From Trichomonas vaginalis G3 (taxonomy: Eukaryota; Parabasalia; Trichomonadida; Trichomonadidae): DNA of 64,000 nt. The stretch spans positions 22,412,082-22,476,081 of the forward strand of contig NC_067207.1 of the NCBI RefSeq assembly GCF_026262505.1, written 5' to 3'. Under the pieces are notes generated by a model. It was given only the letters and a program-made list of their open reading frames with translations, was not told the DNA's origin and searched no databases. This document shows, in pieces, positions 45,934 through 54,938 of this stretch; the stretch's first letter is position 1; each line of letters opens with the position of its first letter. A program made the translations under genes and the position numbers.

Positions 45934-46865
45934 GTCTTTTTCACCGGCCTTTCGAAATTTTGTTTATTCTTAATTACTAATCCTTCCTATGGCTTAAATG
46001 CCATTCGATTAAATATATATTGATATACTAATAAAAGTTCAATAAGTAAAATCAAATGAAAATAGCTTTTTTTAATAATTTTTGATAAATATTGAATTTT
46101 AATGTCAAATTGACGAGCAAAACTAGAATACTTATATCTATTTATGTATTTATGATTGAAACATATGTATTTAATCGGATGTTAGTGAAGATTCAAGAAT
46201 ATAAATATAAAAACCATACTATTCTCCAAAAATTAAGGATTAAATTAGAAGCTATGATTAAATTAAAGCATATTAGCTCAACTCAAATTTCCAAAAAAAT
46301 CACAAAAATACGATTTTAATTAATTTTTTCTTGAAAATTCACTTTATTTTTTGAAAAATGAAAAATTTTTGGAAATTCAACATTAAAGAAAAGTAACTTT
46401 TTCAACATTGGTGCACTTAACTTTCCATTCTATGAGCTTTTTAGCTTGAAATTGCAAAAATTCGTATAAATTTGAGTTAATCTCCGTATTTTCTTATGAT
46501 ATTAATAGATTTTTGAGTGTTAAAGTTTCAAGTACAAATGATACAACTCCAATGAAGCTAAAGTCATTTACATATCTTAGATAATAGAGAAAATTTATAA
46601 CTGATTATCGATCATATTACATATTTATTCAATGAAATTCATACACTTCATTACTTTCTTAAAAATACAATATTGTATTCATCTACAGATGTATCATCAC
46701 TCAGTACAAGAGCTTATATCGTTTTTGTTATTCAAACAAGAAATTACCTTTTAGAAGCTCTAGTTCAACTACACATTCGAGCGCTAACGAATTTACAAAC
46801 AGAGAATGTCTCATTTACACAACAACAAATCAAAATAAAGTAATAAAAGTGACACCTAAACAACA
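45934..46865. other. intergenic, AT-rich
   Basis: 0.93 kb between two plus-strand genes. TAAAAGTGACA lies just upstream of the 14-3-3 start. Short frames here have random composition. Nothing else seen. Confidence 0.4.
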
Positions 46866-47600
46866 ATGTTTGATGAAAGGACAACATTTATATATCTTCT
46901 CAATCTTTGCTTCGTCAACCCATTGGATGTTCCACGTGTTGGCGAAGAGGAAGAAAATGTTGAAATGATGAAGAGAGTTATTCAAGCAAATCCTCAGTTA
47001 TCAGAACCAGAGCGTAACTTACTCTCTTGCCTTTACAAGTCAATAATTAATCGTAGGAGAGAAGTATTGAGAGATTTTGATAAGAAGTTTGTTGATGAGA
47101 TTGTTGATTATCCAAATAGAGTTCAAAGACTTGACGAATTCCGCGAAAAACTTGTCAGTGAAATTGATGAGCATTGCGAAGATTTATGCAAGCTCATTGA
47201 GACAGAACTCCTTCCTGTTGCAAATAATCCAGAAACAAGAGTTTTCTATGAAAAAATGGAAGCAGACTATTACAGATACATGGCTGAGAATCACACAGGT
47301 GATGAAAAAGCAGCAATTATTGAAAAAGCTGGTTCTCATTACGAAACTGCCCTTGCTATCTCAAACTCTGAGCTTTCTCAAGCATCAACAACTGCTCTTG
47401 GATTGACATTGAACTATTCCGTTTTCTTATACGAAATGATGGATAGACATCAAGAAGCTATCGATCTTGCTGCAAAATCAGTGCAGGAAACAATCGACTT
47501 ACTTGACACTCTCAGTGATAAAACCTACAATGAAGCAACAAAAATTATCTACCTTCTCAAAGATAATGTAAAGAACTGGAAAGAACGCTTAAATCTTTAA
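46866..47600 (+). CDS. 14-3-3 protein, 244 aa
   Basis: Phosphoserine/threonine-binding adaptor. The hallmark FYEKMEADYYRYMAENHTGD (about residue 137) and LGLTLNYSVFLYEMMDRHQE (about 178) are clear, and the nine-helix length is normal. The N-terminus, MFDERTTFIYLLNLCFVNPL, differs from the usual opening, so the dimer interface may be unusual. The C-terminus ends LLKDNVKNWKERLNL, without the long acidic tail of many relatives. The neighbouring kinase gene is a plausible functional partner class, but adjacency alone proves nothing. Confidence 0.93.
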   Translation: MFDERTTFIYLLNLCFVNPLDVPRVGEEEENVEMMKRVIQANPQLSEPERNLLSCLYKSIINRRREVLRDFDKKFVDEIVDYPNRVQRLDEFREKLVSEIDEHCEDLCKLIETELLPVANNPETRVFYEKMEADYYRYMAENHTGDEKAAIIEKAGSHYETALAISNSELSQASTTALGLTLNYSVFLYEMMDRHQEAIDLAAKSVQETIDLLDTLSDKTYNEATKIIYLLKDNVKNWKERLNL

Positions 47601-47946
47601 CCTTGTTACAGAATAAACTTAATTTGTATGAAAAAATAATTACCAACTATTTTTAACTATCATTTTCCAATTTTATATCATATCAAAATTTCAAAAGTTG
47701 AATATAATGCTTTGATTTGCTTAAATTACATATCTTATCACGAGTCTTATTATTGTGTATTGCTTACAAAGTTATTCCTTCTAAAATATCGATTTCAATT
47801 TGAGCTCTTCTTGATTCAAAACACACTCACAATGTAACTAGGTGTGGGTGGTGTAATGCAAAGGTAAGATAGTACTGCTTTTGTAACGAGAGGCGTTAAA
47901 TTGAATACTTTACATTTTGCGTTTAGGATTTATCTAAATTTCAAAA
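47601..47946. other. intergenic, 5' region of centrin-like gene
   Basis: AT-rich with a GT-rich patch GGTGTGGGTGGTGTAATG at about 47,840. Nothing else recognised. Confidence 0.4.
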
Positions 47947-48432
47947 ATGGAGAAAAAAGCCAAGAGCCTTCCAAAGCCAGCTTTCAAGCTTTCAAAAGTG
48001 CAGTTTGAAGAAGTCGAGAGAGCATTCAAACAGTTCGATACAGATGCCAGTGGCCTTCTTGATCGCCATGAATTAAAAATCGCATTCAGAGCTCTTGGAT
48101 TCGATGTAAAGAAAAGCCAAATTGATGAGTACATGCAGAGATATGATCCAAAGGGATATGGAGGTATTGATAAGAACGCTTTTCACACAATCATAGATCC
48201 TCTTGTTTATAACAGAGATCCAGTTTCAGAAGCACAAAGATCATACAAGGGATTCGATCCAGAAGGACGTGGAAGACCAATTGATTTAGCCAGACTTCGC
48301 CAATTGTGCGATCAATTCCATATCGTTTTTACTGATCAAAAACTCAAACAAATGATCGCCGAATTCGATGAGGATGGTGATGGATGCATCAACGAAGACG
48401 AATTCATTCAAATCTTCAACCCAATCAGATAA
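47947..48432 (+). CDS. centrin-like EF-hand protein, 161 aa
   Basis: Calcium-binding protein of basal bodies and contractile fibres. A basic N-terminal tail (MEKKAKSLPKPAFKLSKVQF) is followed by four EF-hand positions. Loop 1, DTDASGLLDRHE, and loop 4, DEDGDGCINEDE, have intact calcium ligands; loops 2 (DPKGYGGIDKNA) and 3 (DPEGRGRPIDLA) look degenerate. The length and the pattern of functional outer hands are centrin-like. In a flagellate it most likely acts in the basal body or associated fibres (inference). Confidence 0.88.
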   Translation: MEKKAKSLPKPAFKLSKVQFEEVERAFKQFDTDASGLLDRHELKIAFRALGFDVKKSQIDEYMQRYDPKGYGGIDKNAFHTIIDPLVYNRDPVSEAQRSYKGFDPEGRGRPIDLARLRQLCDQFHIVFTDQKLKQMIAEFDEDGDGCINEDEFIQIFNPIR

Positions 48433-49449
48433 ATTCCAAATCTCTCTGAAGCAATGAAGAATTTGAGGCGTTAATAAAATGTTTATTATTACTCTTATAA
48501 AATACTGATGTATTTTCATAAAATATTATTTAATTTTGTTCATAATCCACCTTTACCATTTACAAGCTTTTATCAAGTTATTTTACTACTATATTCTAAG
48601 TTTATATAAGTCTTAATACTTGCTATGGCGTTTTCAACTTTTTCTTGTTAGATATGTTGCTATTTTTAAAAAATTCATGGAATTAAGTTTTTGAAGAGCA
48701 AGGTTTCTCAAGAATTACGGATGGGAGCTTTGGAGTAACAATTTTGAATGAAAAATTCAATATGATTTGTCAATTGAATATTCAGCTCAAAATATTCATT
48801 AATTTATCAGATATAAGCAACACAAGACATGAAAATACATATATGATTTCGTGTGATATTGATTTTAACACTGTTTTGATGAAGGAATCCAATATGAATA
48901 ATTATAGAGTTTCTTGGAAAATCTGTCTTCAAATATAAAGTATATTGGAATACATGTTGTAGTCTTTAAATCTTAAGATGTTGATAACATCTTGTCTCTC
49001 ATTAGATAGTATACTAAAAGATTCAACTTACTTCGCAGTTAGATAATGGTGTAAAAATATGCTACAAATACCTAAACTAGATCAATTTTTCAATATGCTA
49101 CAAAAAGCAAAACTATTACAAGGAGAAATTTCTATTTAAAAGGTGGGATGACTATACCCTGTGGAAGATAATGATACATAGATTTCTTATATTAAATGAA
49201 TAATTATTGAAAATTCAATAGCATTCTCTAAGCTTTCTTTTAGAACAATATACCGATATCAATAATGTAAATATAAATTTGACATCTCAGAGAGCAATCA
49301 TATTTGAATACACAGTAATTACAACATTTTTTAATTGAGTTTGAAAGTCAATAAACCTTCACTCTGATCCAGTAGTGTACATACACTTCCATTTGTAGAA
49401 ATATGTTTTTAGATATTGTTTACGAATTGTAAACATTAAGAAAATTTAG
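48433..49449. other. intergenic, AT-rich
   Basis: 1.0 kb without a convincing gene. A small perfect dyad AAGATGTT-gat-AACATCTT lies near 48,976. No function assigned. Confidence 0.4.
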
Positions 49450-49734
49450 ATGAGAAATGAAGAAATCCTCCATAATAATGGCAATCTTAGCGTTACAGCG
49501 CCATCAGAACTAGCCGACATATTTACCCATCAATTAATGCCACAAGATAGATGCATGATAATTAATGCGCTGTCTAATGCATTTCTTGTTGGCGTAAGAG
49601 AAACATTAGGTCTTTTTAACGGGGAAAAATTTTCTATATACACAACATCCTTTTGTAGAGCTAAAATCATGGAAGGAAAGTTTCTAAAGGAGATCCAGCT
49701 TATTGACATTCAAATAGTACCATACAAAGATTAA
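49450..49734 (+). CDS. possible small unknown protein, 94 aa
   Basis: A frame from MRNEEILHNNGNLSVTAPSE to IQIVPYKD with balanced composition (LMPQDRCMIINALSNAFLVG, CRAKIMEGKFLKEIQLIDIQ), unlike the low-complexity frames of nearby intergenic DNA. No family recognised. Length and isolation make it a tentative gene. Confidence 0.4.
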   Translation: MRNEEILHNNGNLSVTAPSELADIFTHQLMPQDRCMIINALSNAFLVGVRETLGLFNGEKFSIYTTSFCRAKIMEGKFLKEIQLIDIQIVPYKD

Positions 49735-50271
49735 ATTCAGAACACAACGATAATGACAAATAAACATTCAAATTTTTGTATGATTGCTTAATTTTTTTAA
49801 TGATTCATAGAATGTTGCTGGAGAAAATAAACACATATAAAGAGAATGAAACAATATAAATTTACAATTTTCGGTTTTTTTTAAAGCCTTGGATTCCATA
49901 GAAAATCTTTATAAGAAGAAGAGGTTAATAATTGGCCAATTAAACTATCATATTACATATTTCCAGTAACATAAACAATCCCATTAATAATAATTGGCCA
50001 ATTAAACTATCACTTGCTTATTTCCAGTAACATATATATTTTTGCTTTGATATAGATACAATCTTTAAGTAAATGAAGATGGATAACACGACTTCTTCAG
50101 TACACGAAAACACTTTGATTACGTCTTTGATATTAACAGTTAAACATTTAAACATTCAGTGATAAAGCATTAAAGTTATGTATTAGAAAAATAATGAGTT
50201 AATTCTAATCAAATTGTTTAGAATATTTTTTACAAACATATAATAAAAAACTAAAAAATTACAATGAATAA
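49735..50271. other. intergenic with 62-bp-spaced direct repeat
   Basis: About 48 bases (49,927-49,974) starting AATAATTGGCCAATTAAAC and ending TTTCCAGTAACATA recur at 49,989-50,035 with a few changes. Otherwise AT-rich, between convergent genes. Confidence 0.7.
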
Positions 50272-52110
50272 TTATTCATCCCAAAGTTTCTTTGCATCGA
50301 CATCTCCGTCGTCATCATCGGAATCCAAGTTCCATAAGTCCTTTGCATTATTGTTATCGCTAGACGAATCAGACAAATTGCCCCATCCATCAGAATCACT
50401 TTCACTCTTCTTCTTTTTCTCTTCTTTTGGTTTTTCATTCTTTTTATCATTTTCTTCATCTTCATCGACCGAAATAGACAAAGAAGCTTCGATTTCCTCC
50501 TCTTCTTCTTTACGTTTTCTTTGTCTTTCTTCTTCCTCTTTTCTTAGTCTTTCTTCCTCTTCTCTTTTGATTCTTTCTTCTTCTTCTCTTTTCAGTCTTT
50601 CTTCTTCCTCTTTCTTCTTTCTTTCCTCTTCTTCTTTCTTCCTCTTTTCTTCTTCAATCTTCTTCTTTTCTTCTTCAATCTTCTTCTGTCTCTCCATTTC
50701 TTCTCTGTCTATTGAAGATGACTCAAACATTTGTGAATTTGTGGCACTGCTTCTCCTGCTACTTGGCCTTCGACTGTTTGTGGCTGTAGAAGACCGGCGG
50801 CGCATTGCTTCGAGGTTGGCCTCGTTTCTCATTGCGCGGCGCTTCTCTTCTATTCCTTGGTTCACTCTGTTTCGGTCTTTTGCATTATTCATCTGATCGA
50901 GGAACGGATCTGTGACAATTGCGTCTTCAATAACAATATCCAGGTAATCACCATTCTGATGGCTGACCATTAGGTTGAAAACATTGTCTTGTTGGGCGGA
51001 TTCGCCATCTTGAGCGATGAAACCATTGAATGCCTTGATGGGAGACTTGCGAATATACCTTAAATATATTATAAATACTATGAGAAGTATCAGAACTATG
51101 ATTCCTATGACAAAGAACAAAATACTCAAAATATTCTGGAGAGAAGCTATTCCTTTTGAGCCAATTTCAATAGGAATGGGTCTTGTTTGATAGAATGAGT
51201 AGTATTGTATACAGGAATTAGTGGAATACAGTGAAAGTTCTGGCATTTCACCAGTTGTAACACAATCCATAAGTAAAACGTTATTAGTTACTATAGTTTG
51301 AGCTATAATGGTACAATTGAAAAAGTAACAAGAGGAAAAACCATAAAAAGTGTTTGAATTGAAATAACAACCAACAAAAGTTACAAAAGCATTATTGGAA
51401 AGGCTTGAGAATGTAACAAAGTTAGAATTATATACAGTGGCAGGAGAATTCATTGAAATCATTTGAATTTGCATGAAATTATAGCGAAAATTAATATAAC
51501 TTTCTTGAAGTAAACCGAAATTGTATCCGTTAGATACATTGTTACTTGTAAATGCGATTCCATCATTTGAAATCGAAAACTTGAGCTGGTTTAGTTCTGA
51601 AATTACAGAAATAAAATCGTAATTAAAAATTCCAGAAGAAGAGTCTTCGATGGAGATCAGCATTCCTTGAGAGTAAGTAGTTGTCGTAAAGCAAAGTTTC
51701 GAAAAAGAGCCAGTTTTGATTTTAGTAATTTCTATTGCGGAATATTTAGGATTTACAAACATTGATGATGTGATTTGGATGTTTAGGTCAGTGTTACCCG
51801 ATGAATATATGCATTTAGAACAATTGGCGAAAGTACTACTGTCAATTGTGATATTTCCGAAAGAATTGCTAAGATCAACGTCATCAACGTATAGGCCACT
51901 AAATGAATAACTATTTGCTGACGAACTAACAACAGAACGAAGAAAATTATTGAATTTTGAATTCCGCAATTGCAAATTTTTCGGATTTAAAGCAAAATGC
52001 GAGAAAAACTTCGAAGCCGTGCACTTTGAAAACTGAAGATTACTCCTACTTGCGAAAAGAGGAGATTCTTGGTAGTTTTTCGTTAATAAAGAAAATATTG
52101 TTAAATTCAT
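50272..52110 (-). CDS. type I membrane protein, beta-helix-like ectodomain and Glu/Lys/Arg-rich tail, 612 aa
   Basis: Starts MNLTIFSLLTKNYQESPLFA. Residues about 20-320 consist of short repeats with F-x-N-C/S-type turns (FSKCTASKFF, SSTFANCSKC, CYFFNCTIIA) typical of right-handed beta-helix or polymorphic-membrane-protein-like ectodomains. A single transmembrane segment follows (ILSILFFVIGIIVLILLIVF, about residues 327-350). The cytoplasmic tail has an R/S-rich part, a long charged single-helix stretch (KREEEERLRKEEEERQRKRK), then an acidic, serine-rich end with DSDGWGNLSDSSSD. No N-terminal signal is obvious, so the true start may differ. Likely surface protein. Confidence 0.75.
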   Translation of the reverse strand: MNLTIFSLLTKNYQESPLFASRSNLQFSKCTASKFFSHFALNPKNLQLRNSKFNNFLRSVVSSSANSYSFSGLYVDDVDLSNSFGNITIDSSTFANCSKCIYSSGNTDLNIQITSSMFVNPKYSAIEITKIKTGSFSKLCFTTTTYSQGMLISIEDSSSGIFNYDFISVISELNQLKFSISNDGIAFTSNNVSNGYNFGLLQESYINFRYNFMQIQMISMNSPATVYNSNFVTFSSLSNNAFVTFVGCYFNSNTFYGFSSCYFFNCTIIAQTIVTNNVLLMDCVTTGEMPELSLYSTNSCIQYYSFYQTRPIPIEIGSKGIASLQNILSILFFVIGIIVLILLIVFIIYLRYIRKSPIKAFNGFIAQDGESAQQDNVFNLMVSHQNGDYLDIVIEDAIVTDPFLDQMNNAKDRNRVNQGIEEKRRAMRNEANLEAMRRRSSTATNSRRPSSRRSSATNSQMFESSSIDREEMERQKKIEEEKKKIEEEKRKKEEEERKKKEEEERLKREEEERIKREEEERLRKEEEERQRKRKEEEEEIEASLSISVDEDEENDKKNEKPKEEKKKKSESDSDGWGNLSDSSSDNNNAKDLWNLDSDDDDGDVDAKKLWDE

Positions 52111-52677
52111 TTGTCACTTTTTATCTCGAAGGGTTTTTCAACGATTATCGGCGTGCAGCACCAGAACAAAAAAATTCATTATTTCCCATCAGATAGTGAG
52201 TGTTTGTTTAACTCAACAATGGTACAGATGAGAAATCAAACTATTGAAAAGATGTGGGTTAGAAGATTGAATGGAACTGTTTTAGAAATGCAAACTCAAG
52301 AATTTTAGTCATTTGATTTGAAATATATCAAATGTTAGGGTTTGAACTTTCAAAATTTCCATATGTTAATGAATTGCAGTATAGATACTGAACCAGAGCT
52401 CCAGCTGTAATGTCTATTTAAAATTTCTTTTTTAATCAGTGAAAATATAACATTGAATATATCTTATCACATTTCAAAATCGAATTATATATCCTTCTCT
52501 TTGCAATAAAAAGGTAATTTTTAAATATTGAAGTTCTATCGGTTTTTATATCCTATTTGGATTATTGGACACTTATATTCAGTAGATTTATAACTAAAAT
52601 ACTAGTTATGATTGATAATTTTCAAGATAAATTTATAAAATTAAAAAATTTAAATAGTTAGTATATAAATAAGGAGT
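52111..52677. other. intergenic, AT-rich
   Basis: AAAAAGTGACA lies directly upstream of the membrane-protein start on the minus strand. A short plus-strand frame here is not convincing. Nothing else recognised. Confidence 0.4.
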
Positions 52678-53451
52678 TTATTCGTAGCCATGCACGAGAG
52701 AAGCAATTTCTCTCCTAGTTCCCAGAGGAATAAAGTCATATTTAGCTGAATCTGACAAATATCTCAGAATTTTTTCTTTCGAGTCATCATCAGCACTCTT
52801 CAATGCGTTTATTAGATTGAAGATTATCTTGTTCAAGTTCTGGAACAAGTTTCTATTTTCAATAATAATTTCTTTACTGAAAATGAACGAAATAATGTCT
52901 CTGTTACACATATATATGGCCATATTCTTCGATTTCGTCATGTTCATGATACAAAATACCATTACTCCTGAAATTGTATCAAATTCTTCGTCGAACATCT
53001 CATTTTGACAGAGATCTTGAATGATATCAACTACCTTTGGTCCGTATTCATCAATGAAACTATTGACACTGCAAAGATTTGTAATTAATCCGATTGCTGG
53101 TAATAACACATCAGGATCTCGTTCTGATTTAGCAATTAGCATAACTGTATCACAGATATCATTCTCTGATGATAAACTGTTGAGATCGAGCTTTTTTGAT
53201 CCGGATAAATTCCATAATCCTGTCAAGAGCTTTTTTTCTTTGTCAGAGCATATCCTTGTTAAATTGGAGATAATTGAATCATTTGTATCATCGTATTTTA
53301 TCTTACTTTCAAGTTCTGATTTTAATTCTAAAATTTGTTCGTCTTTTGCACGTAATTGCCCTGCCATTTGAACAAGCCTTTCTTTAAGAGTTGTAACTTC
53401 GTCTAGAATATCTTTTAATACTTCATTTTGCTCCGAAATGCCTTCAATCAT
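52678..53451 (-). CDS. coiled-coil plus ARM-like protein, 257 aa
   Basis: Starts MIEGISEQNEVLKDILDEVT. Residues 1-55 are coiled coil (LKERLVQMAGQLRAKDEQIL); residues about 60-255 are helical pairs reminiscent of armadillo repeats (VLLPAIGLITNLCSVNSFID). No closer identity. An initiator-like TCACTTTT lies about 24-31 bases upstream on the minus strand (53,475-53,482). It is the last host gene before Polinton copy B, whose poly-A tract begins about 115 bases upstream of this start. Confidence 0.7.
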   Translation of the reverse strand: MIEGISEQNEVLKDILDEVTTLKERLVQMAGQLRAKDEQILELKSELESKIKYDDTNDSIISNLTRICSDKEKKLLTGLWNLSGSKKLDLNSLSSENDICDTVMLIAKSERDPDVLLPAIGLITNLCSVNSFIDEYGPKVVDIIQDLCQNEMFDEEFDTISGVMVFCIMNMTKSKNMAIYMCNRDIISFIFSKEIIIENRNLFQNLNKIIFNLINALKSADDDSKEKILRYLSDSAKYDFIPLGTRREIASLVHGYE

Positions 53452-53566
53452 TAATTTCTAATCTTCACATCATGAAAAGTGACAAAGGGAAGTTCACATG
53501 TCAAGATTTTTCTAATAACTTTTTACCTTATATACATTGTATATATTTCTATATTTGAATATGCAT

Positions 53567-53600
<34 letters not shown>

Positions 53601-53602
<2 letters not shown>

Positions 53603-53663
53603 TAGTGGGGCTTCCAGGCACTTCGTGCCTTCTAGCCCTGAAGATGTTTAGTATAAATGAAGT
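53601..53663 (+). repeat. terminal inverted repeat, left end of copy B
   Basis: 63 bases from GGTAGTGGGGCTTCC to TATAAATGAAGT, the exact reverse complement of 19,872-19,934. Contains the hairpin AGGCAC-TTC-GTGCCT. Outside it lies the poly-A tract. Confidence 0.92.
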
Positions 53664-53748
53664 CTTAGAGGACAAACATGACTATGAGTTTTGATATGAC
53701 AAGATAGAATATGAGAGAGGTCCTATAAACCGGAGAAAGTGTTATATA
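53664..53748 (+). pseudogene. methyltransferase-derived stretch inside the left terminus
   Basis: About 85 bases (for example GACTATGAG and AGAATATGAGAGAGGTCCTA, TAAACCGGAGAAAGTG) match the reverse complement of 18,864-18,948, the 3' part of the Dam-type gene that sits at the opposite end of copy A. It lies in the same inward orientation relative to the terminus as the full gene does there. Confidence 0.8.
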
Positions 53749-53799
53749 AACATCTGTCATATTACTCAGAATATTATACAGAATTCAATAAAAATATAT

Positions 53800-54700
53800 T
53801 TAGGTGAAGAGGTGAGATTTCACCTGTTTTTTCACCTCATTTTTCACCTCTTGAATTTTCATGAATTTCATCGTAAAGACTTTGTCAAGATTTCATCGTA
53901 AAGACTTTGTCAAGATTTCATCGTAAAGACTTTGTCAAAACTTCATCGTAAAGACTTTGTCAAAACTTCATCGTAAAGACTTTGTCAAAACTTCATCGTA
54001 AAGACTTTGTCAAGATTCTTCGTAAAGACTTTGTCAAGATTTCTTCGTAAAGACTTGTCAACTTCATCGTAATGAGCGTAAATCAGACAAAAATATATTT
54101 TAGGGTAGAAGGGTATAATCTACCCGTTTTCTACCCTCTTTTCTACCCCATATGTACTTACTGAAAAAGTATGTGTTCCATCTGTCATTTTACTCAGAAT
54201 TTTACAACCAAAAAATAATGTTTAGGTGAAGAGGTGAGATTTCACCTGTTTTTTCACCTAATTTTTCACCCTCTTGAATTTTTCATGAATTTTACACCAA
54301 AAATATATTTTAGGTGAAGAGGTGAGATTTCACCTGTTTTTTCACCTAATTTTTCACCCTCTTGAATTTTCATGAAATTTACACCAAAAAATACTACTAG
54401 GGTCATTTACGAAGAAATCTCAACAAAGTCTTTACGAAGAAATCTCAACAAAACATAGACAAGAAAGTTCATGAGAAATTAGATGAAGAAGTCTTAACAA
54501 AGTCTTTACGAAGAAATTCATGAAAATTCAAGAGGTGAGAAATGAGGTGAAAAAAGAGGTGAAAATCTCACCTCTTCACCTAAAATATATTTTTGGGTCA
54601 TTTACGAAGAAATCTCAACAAAGTCTTTACGAAGAAGTCTTGACAAAGTCTTTACGAAGAAGTCTTAACAAAGTCTTTACGAAGAAGTCACAATAAAACA
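53800..54700. repeat. subterminal repeat cluster of copy B
   Basis: Eight to nine 25-bp units TTCATCGTAAAGACTTTGTC(AAGAT) run forward at about 53,866-54,075; about seven units of the opposite orientation (AAAGTCTTTACGAAGAAGTC) lie at 54,405-54,690. Between and around them are hairpin blocks of two families: GGGTAGA (54,072-54,150) and GGTGAAGAGGTGAGATTTC-type dyads (about 53,805, 54,225, 54,305, and inverted at 54,530). The whole forms a large imperfect inverted structure just inside the terminus. Confidence 0.85.
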
Positions 54701-54726
54701 TCTGTCAAAAAACCGCTTTTTTAACT

Positions 54727-54732
54727 TCACTT
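54727..54732 (+). promoter_or_regulatory. host-type initiator before the small basic gene
   Basis: TCACTT four bases upstream of the ATG at 54,736, fitting the trichomonad initiator pattern. Confidence 0.45.
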
Positions 54733-54735
54733 AAA

Positions 54736-54933
54736 ATGCCACGTAAGCTACGTAAGAATATACGTAAGAGGAAGAGAGCATTGAAACATCCAATAGTAAG
54801 ACTAACACCACAACAACAGTTGCAACAACAAATGCTGAATGACCCCACTATGTTGCAACAAATGTCAAGCAATCCTATGCTTTTAAACCGAGTTGTTGGT
54901 GCACAGAGTGGAGGTTTAAGAGCGCACTTTTAG
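54736..54933 (+). CDS. small basic Polinton protein, 65 aa
   Basis: Starts MPRKLRKNIRKRKRALKHPI, extremely rich in lysine and arginine, then a glutamine/methionine-rich half (QQQLQQQMLNDPTMLQQMSS). The charge suggests binding to packaged DNA, like core proteins of other double-stranded DNA viruses (inference). First gene inside the left terminus. No family recognised. Confidence 0.55.
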   Translation: MPRKLRKNIRKRKRALKHPIVRLTPQQQLQQQMLNDPTMLQQMSSNPMLLNRVVGAQSGGLRAHF

Positions 54934-54938
54934 CGAAA

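Noticed and set aside
46092-46319. 75-residue plus frame between kinase and 14-3-3 genes
   Set aside because: Composition follows AT-rich noncoding DNA; no initiator nearby and no similarity recognised.
50264-50896. Serine-rich plus-strand frame opposite the membrane-protein tail
   Set aside because: Antisense of the Glu/Lys/Arg-rich helix; pure low complexity.
19977-53567. Introns, tRNA, 5S or spliceosomal RNA genes in the host block
   Set aside because: I looked for the trichomonad intron branch/3' signal and for tRNA-like cloverleaf cores and saw none I could support; a dedicated scan could still find some.
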